DNA of 64,000 bases from assembly GCA_022818135.1 (NCBI GenBank), contig JAFMSR010000016.1, forward strand, positions 11,772,177-11,836,176, in the 5' to 3' direction. The notes below the pieces were generated by a model that was given only the letters and a program-made list of their open reading frames with translations, was not told the DNA's origin and did not search any database. Positions within the stretch are counted from its first letter, which is position 1; every line of letters starts with the position of its first letter. Position numbers and translations under genes: made by a program. Origin of the DNA: Saxidomus purpurata. Lineage: Eukaryota; Mollusca; Bivalvia; Venerida; Veneridae. Positions 23,741 to 38,100 of the stretch are shown here, piece by piece.

Positions 23741-23757
23741 AAGATTTCACTCCATTG

Positions 23758-24883
23758 CAGGGATCAGGAAATTTTGAAATCTCAATCGGTCCGGACAAGC
23801 CGAGGGTCTCCACCCCCTCCCTCCCCCTTTAAAAAATCACAAAAACGTAAAAAAAAAAAAAAATTGTGATTTATATATTTTCAACCAGCTTTCCATTGTT
23901 GTGCATGATCATGGAACGGTTAAATTATTTCATTCCCTCCTTTTGATTCCAAAATGTTTCCAAAAACGAAAATCTTCTTTCATTATTGATTAGTAAATCC
24001 TCACGAGTAGATAAAATAAATGGGGGGGGGGCGCCGTCACGTGGGGGGTCCATTTTCTAAGGGATAAACTTTACATCGCTTTGCCTTAAAAAAATAAGAA
24101 ACGGAATTTCTAAGTAATAAGAAAAATATCAAGCCAGTTTTCATAAATAAATGAAAAGTTCCAGTGATTTTATCATTGAAAGTGTGTTCAATTTCGATTA
24201 GAACTATTACGTTCAAAGTCACCCCCACAAAGTTTTGTAATAATCCATGTGTTAGTTATAGGCTATTAAATTTTTGTGTGGTTTCGTTTTGAATATTTTT
24301 TTGTTCTCGGTCCAGTGCCCGATTAACATGCCCTTCCGACTTTCGGAAACATTGACTACTGGTTGCCAGTCCTTCGGGTTCCAGTTATTATTCTCCGACA
24401 TACTATGAGCCGATTTGCCATTTCGGTCATTTGATTTTTTGAACGGGTCGCAAATATGTTGCGTTGTGCTTTTCACAATAAATCGGAAGGCCATTTCAAA
24501 GGTAGGTAATGATTAGCGGCCTAAAGACAATCGGTCTGGCATTAAGTCAATCAGAGCTGCTAACACATAATAAAATCCTTTAAATAACGTGTTAGGGGGG
24601 GAGGTGGTATTGTAGAATTGGGTTTGGACCAATTAGGTAAAGACGCCGCAGGCCGCAGGTTATAAACATGACACGGTTATTGGGGTATTAGGGATAGGTG
24701 CTAATAACACAGATGATATGTCTAAACACAAGCAACTTCTTTTGTCATATTTGAGCGATTTTATGGCTTTTTAAAAAAATCTGGGGGGCGGATTTTTAAG
24801 CAACTTTTGGGTTACGTGAATCGCAGCAAGGTAAAAATCGGGGGGGGGTCCAGACGGCAAATTTTCGGTTTTCCTGATCCCTG
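23758..24883. mobile_element. hAT-type DNA transposon, non-autonomous, 1126 bp
   Basis: Terminal inverted repeats CAGGGATCAGGAAA (left) and its reverse complement (right) are flanked by a perfect 8-bp duplication CTCCATTG at 23750-23757 and 24884-24891. CAGGG-type ends with an 8-bp duplication are diagnostic of hAT elements. The inside is rich in G runs. There is no transposase, only an 80-codon frame on the minus strand (24494-24252). Confidence 0.85.
24252..24494 (-). CDS. Small ORF inside the hAT element, function unknown
   Basis: 80 codons from an ATG, hydrophilic, no transposase motif. The segment D-W-Q-P-V-V-N-V-S-E-S followed by M-L-I-G-H-W-T-E has a faint likeness to the W-R-C-T...L-I-G-N-W-N-E core of the CFAP68-like protein at 14.5 kb. 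This could be a captured exon or coincidence. Translation is not shown. Confidence 0.25.
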   Translation of the reverse strand: MAFRFIVKSTTQHICDPFKKSNDRNGKSAHSMSENNNWNPKDWQPVVNVSESRKGMLIGHWTENKKIFKTKPHKNLIAYN

Positions 24884-26086
24884 CTCCATTGCACGAGATG
24901 GCTGCCAAGGCTAAAAATAGAAAAATCCTTAAGCATCATCTCCTCCTAAACTGCTGATCTGATTTTGATCTGACCTTTTGACCCTCTTTTTGTCCTTATA
25001 AATGGAGCGATGTTTTTCAGGTGAGCGATATATATATATGTAGGGCCCTCCTCTTGTTTCTCATGATAGAATAAAATTCTTGAATCAGGGAATGTACCTG
25101 ACAGTGACAATGATACTGTTATATGTACATTGTACCCACACAATTGGTTTTTGAAACTATATTATCAGAAAAGGTTACAGAATATAAAGTGGGAAGACGT
25201 ACATTGTACAATTGAGGGGAAATATTACATAGAAGTGGTGTTGTGGGATTGTTCATACAGATAAATACTTCTTCGGGTGAAATAAACCTCCTCATGTTAT
25301 ACTTTCGTTGTGGTACAAAATAAAAAAAAGCATTTGTTCATCTTTCTTCCCATTTAATGTTTAATTATTAAACTGAAATAAATTACATTACCAGCCTGTG
25401 ATTCTGTTGTTTATGTGACATAAAATTGTTGAGTTTGTTAATGCTACACTGCTGCCAGATGTAAGACAATACTTTTTTCTTTCTGAGAACAAGACATTAA
25501 TTTTATTAATTACTTTAAGAAAACAAAGATTAAAATGTTGCATGACAGACTTTGTGTAGGTAACCATAAATTGTCTTGTAATTAAATAGACAAGACAAGA
25601 TAGATTTATTAGTCTGCTTAGATTATTGTTTCTGCATGTACGAGACCATCACAGGCAGTAGAGTGCTGAATTGCGACTTATAGCCCCCGCGGGGGAGAAA
25701 AAAAAAAGGGGGTTTTTTGGAAAAGGCAAAAAAGGTTTTGTACAATTGGCACCTTTAATAAAACAGCCCATTATAGAATAAAAACAGCAGAAGTTTGCAA
25801 TATCCTTATTATATTCCTTCCAATGTACGGGTCTCACATTTCGGCTTTGGGTTGCTAAGTCAATTTTTGGATAGAAATACAAAACCTTTGATATGATAAA
25901 TGCCGGTCAGACAGGATCCAGATTAAAAATCGATGGTCTGTGAAATAATTTTTCGGTCATGTCCGTCAGACCAACAGACTTATGGGAAGTCAGCATTATC
26001 TGTAACGATGTCATAGTAGTAAAGATAAGGGAATCGTAAATAAAAGTCACATGATTCCTATTGTTCTTGTTTCATTTCAGATTACG

Positions 26087-26159
26087 ATGAGTACAAGGTC
26101 CCGACGGGCACAGACAGGAAATACTCTGGCAGCACCCAGCACTGTTTCCAGGCCAACAG
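26087..26159 (+). CDS. cic: cic coding exon 1 (start codon)
   Basis: The exon begins at 26081 after acceptor TTCATTTCAG; ATG at 26087 gives M-S-T-R-S-R-R-A-Q. Donor GTACAT. The upstream acceptor means a 5' UTR exon lies further left. Confidence 0.85.
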
Positions 26160-29100
26160 GTACATGTAGCTCTTTGCTTTATATTGCTGTCAAGACAAAA
26201 ATAGTAAATTTTGCACGTTCTGGTCGTACTTTTGTTTTGTGGTGAGACATTATTAGCCACAAACAAGATTCTTTGTTTTGTGACAATGTTTTATATTCTT
26301 TAACTTGCCATGCATTCACTCATTCTTCATTTCGTTTAAAAACTGTTAATGTTAAAGAAGTCTTCAATGTTTAAATTAAAGAAATTATTGTTATATACAA
26401 TGTGGTATACACTAAGGTACTATGTACTTTCTACTTGTAATGTCTACACCAGCTATATTAGGTCTTAGCCAATAGGAATTATTCTAGACTGCCCACGTGC
26501 CTTCAAAGTAGGGCAGGGTGTTAGGTGCAGGGCATTTTCCGCTAGATGTAGGGAGTGCACCTTTAAAAAAAGGAGAGAAGTTTTTACCACACCTACTTCT
26601 AATTCTCAGCATTCGATCAGCTTTGATAGAATGTTTTTACCTGTCTTTGAAAATGGGACTCGTTTAATAATTATGGACAAAAAGTTCTAAAAAACCCCCC
26701 AAATTGAACATACTTTGTATCATGTTTATATCAGTGTAACAGTACAAAGAATAGGGTTATCTGGACCAATCTTCTAATAAATTGAAAGCTGTAAGTCTGG
26801 TGATTGATGTATCAGATATCCCAGGGTCATTAACCGACATGAACTACAGTGTTCCATTTCAAAGTTGATTATTTTTGCCATGATTTAATAATACAGTCGG
26901 TGTTACAGTGATGAAAATGATTTAAATGAATTAATGTGACGTTAATCAGTTGTCCTAGTAACAGCAGAAGTTTTGCCGTTTGTTGCTGCAACTTAAAGTA
27001 CTTAGTACTGATATATTTTAAGAGTATATTTTAAGATCGATTCTTGAAGAGTCTACACAGATCCGTAAATCATTGAAAGAAATCCATTATTTTGTCAAAA
27101 TCTGATTAAACCTGTTACAGTTAATACTGTAACTTGGGTAATTTTCGCAAACAGACCTGTTCTCGAATTTTAAATTTGCGAAAGGAGAGTTCTCGTAAAG
27201 TAAATCTATGTGAAATGAATCTATTGCCAGATTTTTAAATAAGCGAAGTTGGTAATTTGCAAAATAGCGAAAAATTAAATCATTGTGCATATTACTCAAT
27301 TTACACAAATCTATTCGCTAAGACTAACGTAGATCATGATCAGCCCACTCGTCAGTGCAGCCTGGACAGGTCTGCACGTATAGATCACATGGAATAAATT
27401 GCTTAGCATGCCTGTACACATTTTTTCTTAACTTGAAAACCTTTCCTTCCTCGATCATTTTACAGTTTTGTAAAAAAATGTTATCACCATTGCAAATGTG
27501 GTCCACTCTTGTCCTTTCGCTTTTGCCTGATAAAAATAGCGAACCATTGAGATATAGCTGCCTTTCATTTCATTGCAGTGAAAACAAGACGCAGAGGTGC
27601 TTCCTCTTCCGTTGAAGATGTTGATAAAGAAAGTGTCGCCAGGAAACAGGAGGTTCCAGAGGTGACAGCCGATGGGCCGGGACCATCGGCTGCCAAACGC
27701 CAGAAAATTGGTGATGCTGAAATTGAAAAACAGTCAACAATGAAACATGGTAACAATATATTAATAAGTTAAAAGTCTTTTCCTTCTGAAATCTTGAATA
27801 CAAAATGGATTAGTTTAGGTTCTAAAAAAAGATAAGTATAGCCCATTAACAAACTTTTTTTTAATCAAAACCTAACGCAGTTACACTCAACAGATCCTGG
27901 ATTAAATGAGGTGTAGTGGTATTTCTTTTAACAGTTCAGGGAAAAGGCCTATAAAGGTCTCAATACATAAATAAATACACAAATAATAACTATTTAGCAT
28001 TTCAAATCTTACGATACATACATGTAACTCTTGATGACCTTTTAAAACTCTTCAGAGCAAAAGTAGATTTATGATGATTCTAGTATTAGTCTTATGATAA
28101 AAATGTATTAAATGAGTATTAATGAAAGCACAACATGAACTTTTTTGACTTTAAGACAAAAACCAGTAAGAGCAGCAAGTTGGTTAAGTTATGTATATAA
28201 AGCAAGTTTTCATCAATATACCCCAAAGTTTAGGGGGATTAAAGAGTAACCCGGTGGTACTGGACGGTTTTGGGCTGCATTCCTTGTCCGAGGGGGGGAA
28301 AGAAACTGGAAACTGCTAGTTTGAATTAAACAACTTATACAAGTATACATGGAGGAAGTTAAAGGACCATAAATTATACAGAGTCTTTTCCTTTTTTTTT
28401 TTTTCTTGTCAAGACATATATTAAAACTACATTGGAATTCATTACAACTTCATACAATTAAACATTGAGCAATGAAGTGCGTGCACAGGAACCATAACCC
28501 ATCTTACCAGAGTTTTCCCTTGTTTCTTGACCGTTTTTAAAACTACTAGTAAGATCAAATAGGGTTAACACAATACTGTTCAGTGAAAAGAACAATAACT
28601 CTATCTTGACTCTTAGATATTGCCCTTTGTTACTTTTACTTGTCCGGAGCATAAACGAAAACTTTGGTTGGAATTAAATGCCACTTCATACAATGTCAAG
28701 CACATTGAGAGGAAGTGTATGTACAAGAACCATAAGACTAGAAAACAGTAAGGCAAGAACAATATCTCTTTTAGTTTGTTTGCAAATAAGTTACTATGTA
28801 TTCCTCAGTTTATAAAGCAAGTCTTTTGGGGCCATTAGTGATACATTAGTTGTTTTTGTTTTAATCAGGATATTTTTTCCTCATTGGTTTTTGATTTACT
28901 CCAAACATGATTTTAACAAAAATTACCAAATATTTTAGGCAAACTGATCAGACAGGATGGCACGGATACACCGGAGAAGGACATTGATGATCCTGAACCG
29001 AAGTCAACGCCTTCTAGCAGTCGGCCGGCGTCAAGTCTCAGCTTAAGTACAACACAATCTAGTTCGGCTAACCCAACGCCAACGCCCCCGTTGCTGATGG

Positions 29101-32100
29101 GTATACACAGAGCAATGTCACTAGACAGCGCAGAGCCAGCAGCAGACACAGTGCTGATGAAATCGCCAAATGATGATGACATTATGAAAAATATTGCAAA
29201 ACCACCAAAAAAACGTAAAGCGCCTGATGAGATTGAAACGGACACGTCAAATTTGATTCCGCCAAACAAACAGCCGTTAATTGACCTCCATCAATGGATT
29301 AACCAGCGTGTGCTTGCCAGGAAAGACCTGGTATTCCAGTCAGGGATTATTAAAAACATATTTCATAATCATCGTGTTGGTGTTCAGTTTGAAGGCGATA
29401 AAGAAATTACAAGTTTTCACGTGTTTGACACGAAGATGTGTAACATTGTAGGAGACAATCCTCCACCGGCAGCAATGATCTCAGTGGGTTGTCGGGTTTG
29501 TGTGCGCACAAATAATGAACAACATGTATTTTACGAAGGGCAAGTGGTGGAGAAGAAACTGCAGCAACCTGTTTTATACAGAGTGCGTTTAATTCATGGA
29601 CAACATATTGCTATGTTTGGTCAGGAAGTATGGATGCCTCGTGCAAATACACGCCTCCTCCAGCCTCCGTGGCATGATGACCTTGAAGAAGGGTTTCCGG
29701 AGCAACCAACTCCACCCCCTATTACCCCAACAACTACACAACCAACATATCAGTATCAGGTATGGTGAAATTTTATGTGAATTTTTTTTAAGTTTTCAGA
29801 ATTGTATTATGTGAGACCTCTTGGAATTTGGTTATGGCACTCTGAAATTTTACTTGATACTCGTCTAGTTTATTTAAAAGACCTGAAATGGAGAAATTTG
29901 CATAAAGAAGGTGGTTCTGGCATATAAAAAACATTGTCACACAAAAAATTCCTTTCTTTATAATCATATTTATATTTGTATACCCCAGTGTTTGTTTAGG
30001 CATTACATAAATTCATGTTTGATTTAGGAGACTCTTGGTGGGACATGAATGATTACTTGAGACACGGGTTTATTACAATTTTTTTTATACACCTGAAGAG
30101 ATTTTTAAGTGGGAATTCACCTTTCGTGTTTTTCATGATCTGTGAGCAGACGGACTTGTTTGCACATTTGAAATTCACAATTGGAGAATTCACTTACTAG
30201 TAAATCTATGTGAACTGAATTTTTTATGAGATTTTTAAGCGAGAAATTCGCAGAAAAAAGCGAAAAATTAAATTAGTTCAAATATTACCCAAATAACAGT
30301 AAGCAGACAGACTGTTGTTTTTGTTTTCAGCTTATTCCACAACCAATGTCTCACCCACAACAACCTGTACACCTTGCCCAGTCCCATACTCCCATGATGC
30401 CTCATCAGCCACCGTTGCCAGGACAACCATCCCATCATGCCCACTTCATGGAACACTCTCCACGATACGTTGAACATTCCCCATCTATAGCCCAAAGTGC
30501 CAGTTTTGAAAGAGAATCGTCAGATGATGAGATGAGAAGTGAGGAGGTCTATTTTGATTCATCTGGTCTTAGTACACCTAGATCAGGCAGTGCTACACCT
30601 GGTTCAAGATGCGGCCAAAGTCTAAATGATGGAAAGAATAGACATCCACTGAAGAAGCGTGACATGTCCAGGAGTAGAAGCGCGCAATCCTGCGAGAGCA
30701 GTCGCTCAAGTACGCCACGGTCGCCAACGACTAATCAGAAGTACAAGAAAGGTGACGTTGTTTCAACTCCAAATGGAATAAGGAAGAAGTTCAATGGCAA
30801 ACAGTGGAGAAGACTTTGCTCTAAGGATGGCTGTACCAAAGAGTCCCAAAGAAGAGGCTACTGTTCCAGGCATTTGTCTTCGTCTGGGAAAGTTCTAAGA
30901 TCTGCCCCAACTATTCCTGGAATGAGAAAAGGTGATATGAAGGATGGCCATATTGAATGGGCGGATGCACATAGCTCGCGGGATACAGACTATGACCCAA
31001 GTGGTCATGGAATGGATGAAACAGAGGCTGCAAACATGTTAGTGTCACTTGGCAACTCAAGATCGACAACCCCGGCATTTTCCCCAACGCCAAGCTCGGT
31101 GAGCAGCCTGTCCCCTAGAAAACGTCATCCATCGTCACCACAGAGCGGCGCAGGACTAAGAGGCATATCTGCAGCTTTCACTCCAATATCACCTCACCCC
31201 CAGAATCCAAATCATAGTTACATGCCTTCACCAACACGTAGTTGGAGTTCGGGAAACTCAAATAAATCAGGGAGCTCCTCTTCAGAGCATATTTCACCTA
31301 TCACACCCAGATTTCAGCAAGGGGGCACTAGCTCAGCTTTTCAACATCCATCTTTAATAGATCGATCTCGTGCTCCAAGCCTGGGACATATCAACAAAGA
31401 GCATATGAAAAGTAATGACTCTGGAATAGATATAAACACTCCAAAAAGTATCAAGACTGTACCATCGTCCCCATCGCCACAGGGTCATTACAATACAAGT
31501 ACACCAAATTTATATGCCTCTACGATACAGCAACATTTAGCAGCGCAGTCCCATCAAATGAGAGCCGGTAGTCTGTCATCAAATATTGATAGTCAGCAAA
31601 CCATGGAAATGAAACCTCGGGCCAGTACGCAAAGTTTGTCAGACTGGAGATCAGGGGGGACAATTACAATAGATGCTCGTCTGATACCAGTCGCTCTGAT
31701 GCCTCATAATGGGATGAAGGAGACGGCTCCACCTGCTGTCACAGGACGAGAGATGGCGTTTCAGTCGCACCAGCCAAGGGTTAGTGAAGAGATGAAACAA
31801 CCAACTGCAGCCACAACACTCCTGCCAGTGATGACCGAGCAAAGTGGACAGAAACAGGAACACATCATCCAGGAAGCAGGTTAGTGCTAGAAATGATACG
31901 CACACATAAAAAAAATTATTTACCCTTTGAAAATTTGAAAATCTGTCTGTAGTGACTCCCTGTCTTCAGAGAACAGGTTAAACTTTGCTGATTCCCTGCG
32001 AAAGTCATATAAGATGATCTGGACTGTAACTGTTATGGCTAGTTGTAAGAATTGCCCCGTCAAGGACTCAACCAAAAAGACTACCTACAACAATAAATGG

Positions 32101-35100
32101 GACACGTGGAAAAGGTTGAGGTTCTTTGTTATAAATACCGACATCAACAAAGGGGTGGGGTATAGTACCTTGGCGCGTCGTTGTGATGCATAGAGGATAA
32201 TTTTTGGTTTCGGTGTTGTAATTTCACTGGTAGGCACCAAAAGTGATAGTTCTCAAGTGAAAATAACATGATATTACATTGAAACCAAAAGCATTTTCTG
32301 TTTATTTTATGTTTAAAACAACTTTTGTTGAGTTTGTTTCAATAAAATGTCAAAAATTGTATGAAATGTCATCAGGAAGCATAGCACACATGACACAAAT
32401 ACATTTTAATTAGAGTGAACACAGTTGTATTTCGATAAACCAGCAGAAAATATAAAATAATGTTTTTGCATTTTTATTTATTAACCTGTACATCACCGAA
32501 TACTCTAATGTTGAAAACAGCAAGATTTTAATTCTATTTCATATTTTCCCCTCAGAAACCCTGAAGGAACCAAAACAGCTACGGGTTTACCAGTGGCATT
32601 CCCTAGTGCCATATTTCACGAACGCAAAACCTCCCACAGACGCAAAACCAGCTCCTGTAGAAACAAAAGCTGTGAAGAAAGTTGTAACCTTGCCACCGAA
32701 ACGTCCAGTTGCCATTCATCAAAGTATTTCAGAACACAGTAAGTACTTGTGTTACAATTTATGAAAATTACAACCAGGACAGATTTCACAGTACAGTAAA
32801 ATCTGTATGTAAGGAAATCCTTGGGACCCCTTATATTTGTTCCTTACAGCATTTTCATTTTAAATAAAGAATAAAACACGGGCCCAGAAATCTTGTTCCT
32901 TATATCCGGAATTTAGCTATATCCAGAGTCGTAATATGCGGGGTTTACTGTAGTCTGTAAATAAGAAGAGATTAATTGCTGCTGGTTACAGGTAAATGAT
33001 TCAATAGTTTAAAAAATGTTCTGTCTTCACGAAATGTTACATACCAGTGTTTTATAATGGAGCTTAAGTACAATATTCCTGAGTTCTGTGTTACTCATGA
33101 GTATCTAAGTGATAGAGTACTGTTTGCAAGAATAATTACTTTAGGAGGCATAGCCTGAGAGAGAATGACTTATTTATTTGAGTCAGCAGTACTCTTACCT
33201 GTTTTGTATTATTGCTCTGTTGTAATATTGGAACTGTTCTCTATTTTAGCTAGATCATGTTATCTATTGTAGAAAGGTGTCAGTTTTAAGCTCCGCCCCC
33301 TTACACACGAGGAATACAGTATATTGTTTTCCTATAGATACATGCACCAGTCATGATACAAAAGTATTATTTTGAAAATAAAAAATAGGCACACCTGCAA
33401 ACATATTAAAAATATTGAATAAACTACAACACATACTTCTGTTTCTAGTTCCAAAAGATGATGACGATGATCTACCTGATGCTGATTATGATGATGACGA
33501 TGTTTTTGATACGAAAGACGACCAGCCTATGGAAACTGCAAAGAAAATAGTTGCGGCAAAACGGAGATCTCAGTCACTAAGTGCTCTCAAGGACAAAGAT
33601 GAAAGAAGTCCAAAAAAGGTCGGCACGATTTCTGAAATTATTTTTAGATTTTTCTTCCTTGTCAGCCTGTTTTTGGAGATCACGCCTTTAAGTGGGTTAA
33701 CAGCTATTGCACGAGTAAATTTATTGACGATAGTTTTGCTATTAAGACCACCCGATTTTAACACCTTCCTTGATATTAAGACCAGGCATTCCAGAACCAA
33801 ATGCTTGACATCATAGTAAAAATGTCTTGCTAATAAGACCACCTAATAATAAGACCACTTTTTACTTGTCTGAAGGGTGGGCTTAATACATGAACTTTAC
33901 TGTACTGCTATTATTGCAAGCTATCAAGCCACGTAAGAATAAAGCCCTCTCTGTAAGATGCCTCTGACAGACTGGAACAGATGTGAATTGTTAAGAATCT
34001 GAGTTTTGTATAGACCATAAATGTGTTTTGTTGGTGTGGTATAGATTTTATTAATATCAATTACTTATGTAGGGTAAAGATAAAGACCATATCCGGAGAC
34101 CAATGAATGCCTTCATGATCTTTAGCAAGCGTCATCGGCCACTGGTGCACCAGAAACACCCAAACCAGGATAACCGGACTGTATCAAAGATTCTGGGAGA
34201 ATGGTGGTACGCCTTAGGGGCTAAAGAGAAACAGAAATATCACGAGTTGGCACATCAGGTATATAAGACACATTTTATAACTGTTAAAGAAAGTTTTAAG
34301 GTTTATGACAAAATATTGAAATTAAGAAATGTATAGTTATCTTTAGGGATGTCATTGATTAAAATTTTTGGATCGATACATCGATTTAGAAATATCAACG
34401 ATACAGCGATATTCGATACATGGGCGAAAAAAAGTCACTGACTACATTTTCACCAAATCTCTTGACTTTATTTGTACTAAACATATGGTTCTGGTCTAAA
34501 TAATCAACCCTTGCAGTGCTGAAATAGTTTTGCCTATGAGACCACATTTCATTAAATTATTATTTGTTAGAAAAACACGGAACTCTGGGTAGAGTGATTG
34601 TTTATATTCCGGTTGAGTTTTGATGGAATTTTCGAATGTGAAACTGTAGATCATTGCACAGTAAAACATTCGATATACGGTTTTTCAAAACGGCAATCAA
34701 TATCGAATTGAAATTGTTTTATCGTTGATATATCGATATCGTTTGAATCGATTACATCCCTAGTTATCTTTGTTGATCATTAGTTAGATACAATCATACA
34801 GTTAACTCCATATATAACATCTCTGGGTGTAGTGAAATTCCGGAAATAAAGTTTAAAGAAATATAATTTAATATGAAAATGCAAATACGGATATAACATA
34901 CTCTGGACATTTATAAGGAACAAAATTTAAATGGTCACTGGGAGATTGTTATATATATACAGACATTACTGTATTGTAAGTGAGGAAGAGATATATGTGT
35001 AAATGCTGGTTTGTGGTCAACTGTTGCTTGTTGCAATACAAGATATGCTGTGGTTAACTGCTGTCGGGTTAGGGGCAACTGTATTGGAACCTAGGATCTT

Positions 35101-38100
35101 AGCTTTTATTATGGCATAGAAATTCTCGGAATGATCTTCTACAAAGAAAGGTTATTGTCTTAGGTGAAGGAAGCACATTTCAAGGCCCATCCCGAGTGGA
35201 AGTGGTGTTCCCGAGACAGGAAAAGATCTAGCACTATTGCAGCTACCTTGAAGCAGAGGTCCGACAGTCAGAGACTTGGCTCCACAGACCTTGGCGACGG
35301 TAAATAAGAACTGAAATTTATGGCATTAGTATTGTAAGCATATTAATTGGTGTGTTAATTTTGAGAAATTTAGTGTGAAGTGTATGTGGTACTGACTGAA
35401 CAGAAACTAGATTCCTATCCAACATAATGTCATTTGGCTGTCCGCTTTTTCTTGGAATCGAAAGTTATCAGTAATTTGCAGATGGTAAACGCTTGTTCGA
35501 TATAGGTCAAATCATTTTTAGCTCGACTTTTCTATGAAAAGGGGAGCTATCCTACTCGCGTTGGCTTGAGCGTCACACCAATGTTAAAGTTTGCGCACCA
35601 CCCCAAATATTTTCAAAGTCCATTGAGATATTGCTTTGAAACTTTGCACACTTGTTCACCATCATGACCCCAACCTGTACACAGGAGGAGGTAACTCTAT
35701 CAAGCATTTTGACAGAATTATGCCCCTTTTTCGACTTAGAATTTATGTTAAAGTTTGTGTACCACCTCAAATATTTTCAAAGTGCATTGACATATGGCCT
35801 TGAAACTTTGCATACTTGTTCACCATCATGTCCCCAATCTCTACACAAGAGGAGGTAACTCTATCAAGCATTGTGACAGAATTATGCCCCTTTTTCAACT
35901 TAGAATTTATGTTAAAGTTTGCGTACCACCTCAAATATTTTCAAAGTGCATTGACATATGGCCTTGAAACTTTGCATACTTGTTCACCATCATGTCCCCA
36001 ATCTCTACACAAGAGGAAGTAACTCTTATCAAGCATTTTGACAGAATTATGCCCCTTTTTCAGCTTAGAGTTTATGTTAAAGTTTGCGTACCACCTCAAA
36101 TATTTTCAAAGTGCATTGACATATGGCTTTGAAACTTTGCATACCTGTTCACCATCATGTCCCCAATCTCTACACAAGAGGAGGTAACTCTATGAAGCAT
36201 TGTGACATAATTATGCCCCCTTTTGGACTTAGAATTTATGTTTAAGTTGGCGTGCCACCCCAAATATTTTCAAAGTCCATTGAGAAATTGCTTTTAAACT
36301 TTGCACCCATGTTCACAATCCTGTCTGTAAGCAAGAGAAGGTAACTCTATGAAAATGTTTCTTGATTTGTACTTAGAAATTCCTAGTTAAAGTAGTTAAA
36401 GTCTTGTGTGCCCTTAACTGTCAAAGTTTTGTTTTATTGGCAAGCACTAAAAAAGTCGAGCGCGCTGTCCTACTGACAGCTCTTGTTATTGAATGGAAAA
36501 CTGCTTAAAACCAAACACTGAGAAACTTTAATGACTTGCAGAATGTAAATGTTTTTCAGATGAAGGAGTGGACCCAGGTGTTGCATTTGATGACGATGCA
36601 TTTGAGCCGGAACCAGAGCCGAAATCCGGATTGAGTCTGTTTGAGTTGAAACGTGGACGATCTCAAAGTCTGTCGGCTTTCCCACCGCGTGATGAGGTAA
36701 GCCAGGAGTTATCAGTCATACAGTAGAAAGAAATTAACTTTGTTTAGCCGAAAACTTTATGTTATATATGTACTAAATAACTTATTTTTCAACCAGGCAT
36801 TGTCATGTTTTAATACTTGGATTTGACAGGTTACAAGTATATTATAGATTTGATTACAAAACTTATCTGGCTGCAGGCAAGATCAAGTTCATTTATCTAA
36901 TTAAATGTTACAATATTGGTAATAAGTGAAAAAGAGCAAAATTTAAATTATCACAAATATAACCAATTTGCAATATTCACTTGGTAAACTTTCTTTGAAT
37001 AATGTTACATTTATGAACAAAAAGTTGCACACTCCAAAAATTGAATTGGACATTTCCAGATCGGCAGATTTTTCTGCAAAAGCGTTATGGGTAAAATTGA
37101 TTTTTTTTTTAGGAGAGGCAAAATACTGAGAGCAGTTATTCAAGTAACGTTTCCACGGGATTTGTTTCCATGGAAACAGGTCAGAATAAAAGAGATGGAG
37201 GAAATGAGAGCAGTGATGAGGAAAAGATGGTGATATGCGAGACTGATAAACCTCAGGATATGTCTGGTACTTCTTGTTTTCTCTGATTTTTAAACAAAAA
37301 GTTGCATAAGAAAGGATTGCATGCAGACTCCACTGATGAGAAACAGAAGATTTGTCAATATTTTAAATAATTGCTAAAATGTTTTGTTTTTCTAGCTATT
37401 GTAGTACAGTTTCACAGCAAAAATGGCACTGCGAATGTAGATTTCATATAATTTTAATGGCTAAGCCAGTTGTATCTGATATAGATTACGTTTCAAGATT
37501 AATCATTGCTTGTTTTTGTTGCAACTTTGTCATATAACAATAAAAGGCTGTACGTAATTAAAAAATACCCTGATCATATTTATGATTACGGAATGGATTT
37601 AAATGGAGCTCAAGAAGATTCAGTAGATATCCGTCTAAAGGTAGCAAATCATTGATTTCAGATAACAGATCAGAGGCAGATGGTATTGATCTCAACTGCA
37701 GGGAACATGTGAGTGACAGTGAAACTGACAGCACTCCAGAAGATGACATTATTGAAAATAAAGCTTTTCCGCAACAACGATTCTCACCTGTGATGAAACA
37801 CATTACATCGTCTGATATAACGTATCGTCCAAAACCGATTAAGCGTATCCCAGATTCCGGGAAGCCGGGTCCCAACAGCCCAGTAGGTGTGCCACTTGGA
37901 CACCAGAGCTTTTCTGACAGGCAGATTCCTCGACCGTCTAGCAATGGATCAAACTTTCAACCAACCGGAGCTGTTTTTAAAGCAAAGGGGAAGCAATCTC
38001 GTTACCTATCTACAGGAAGTGTGCAAGATCTGAGATCCAGTGATCTGAGATCGAGTTTGTTCGAAAATATGCCAAGTAATCTCAGAGGAGAAAGTGTATC

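Noticed and set aside
35652..36022. Two similar 68-codon ORFs
   Set aside because: They are the same frame in consecutive 164-bp repeat units, not genes.
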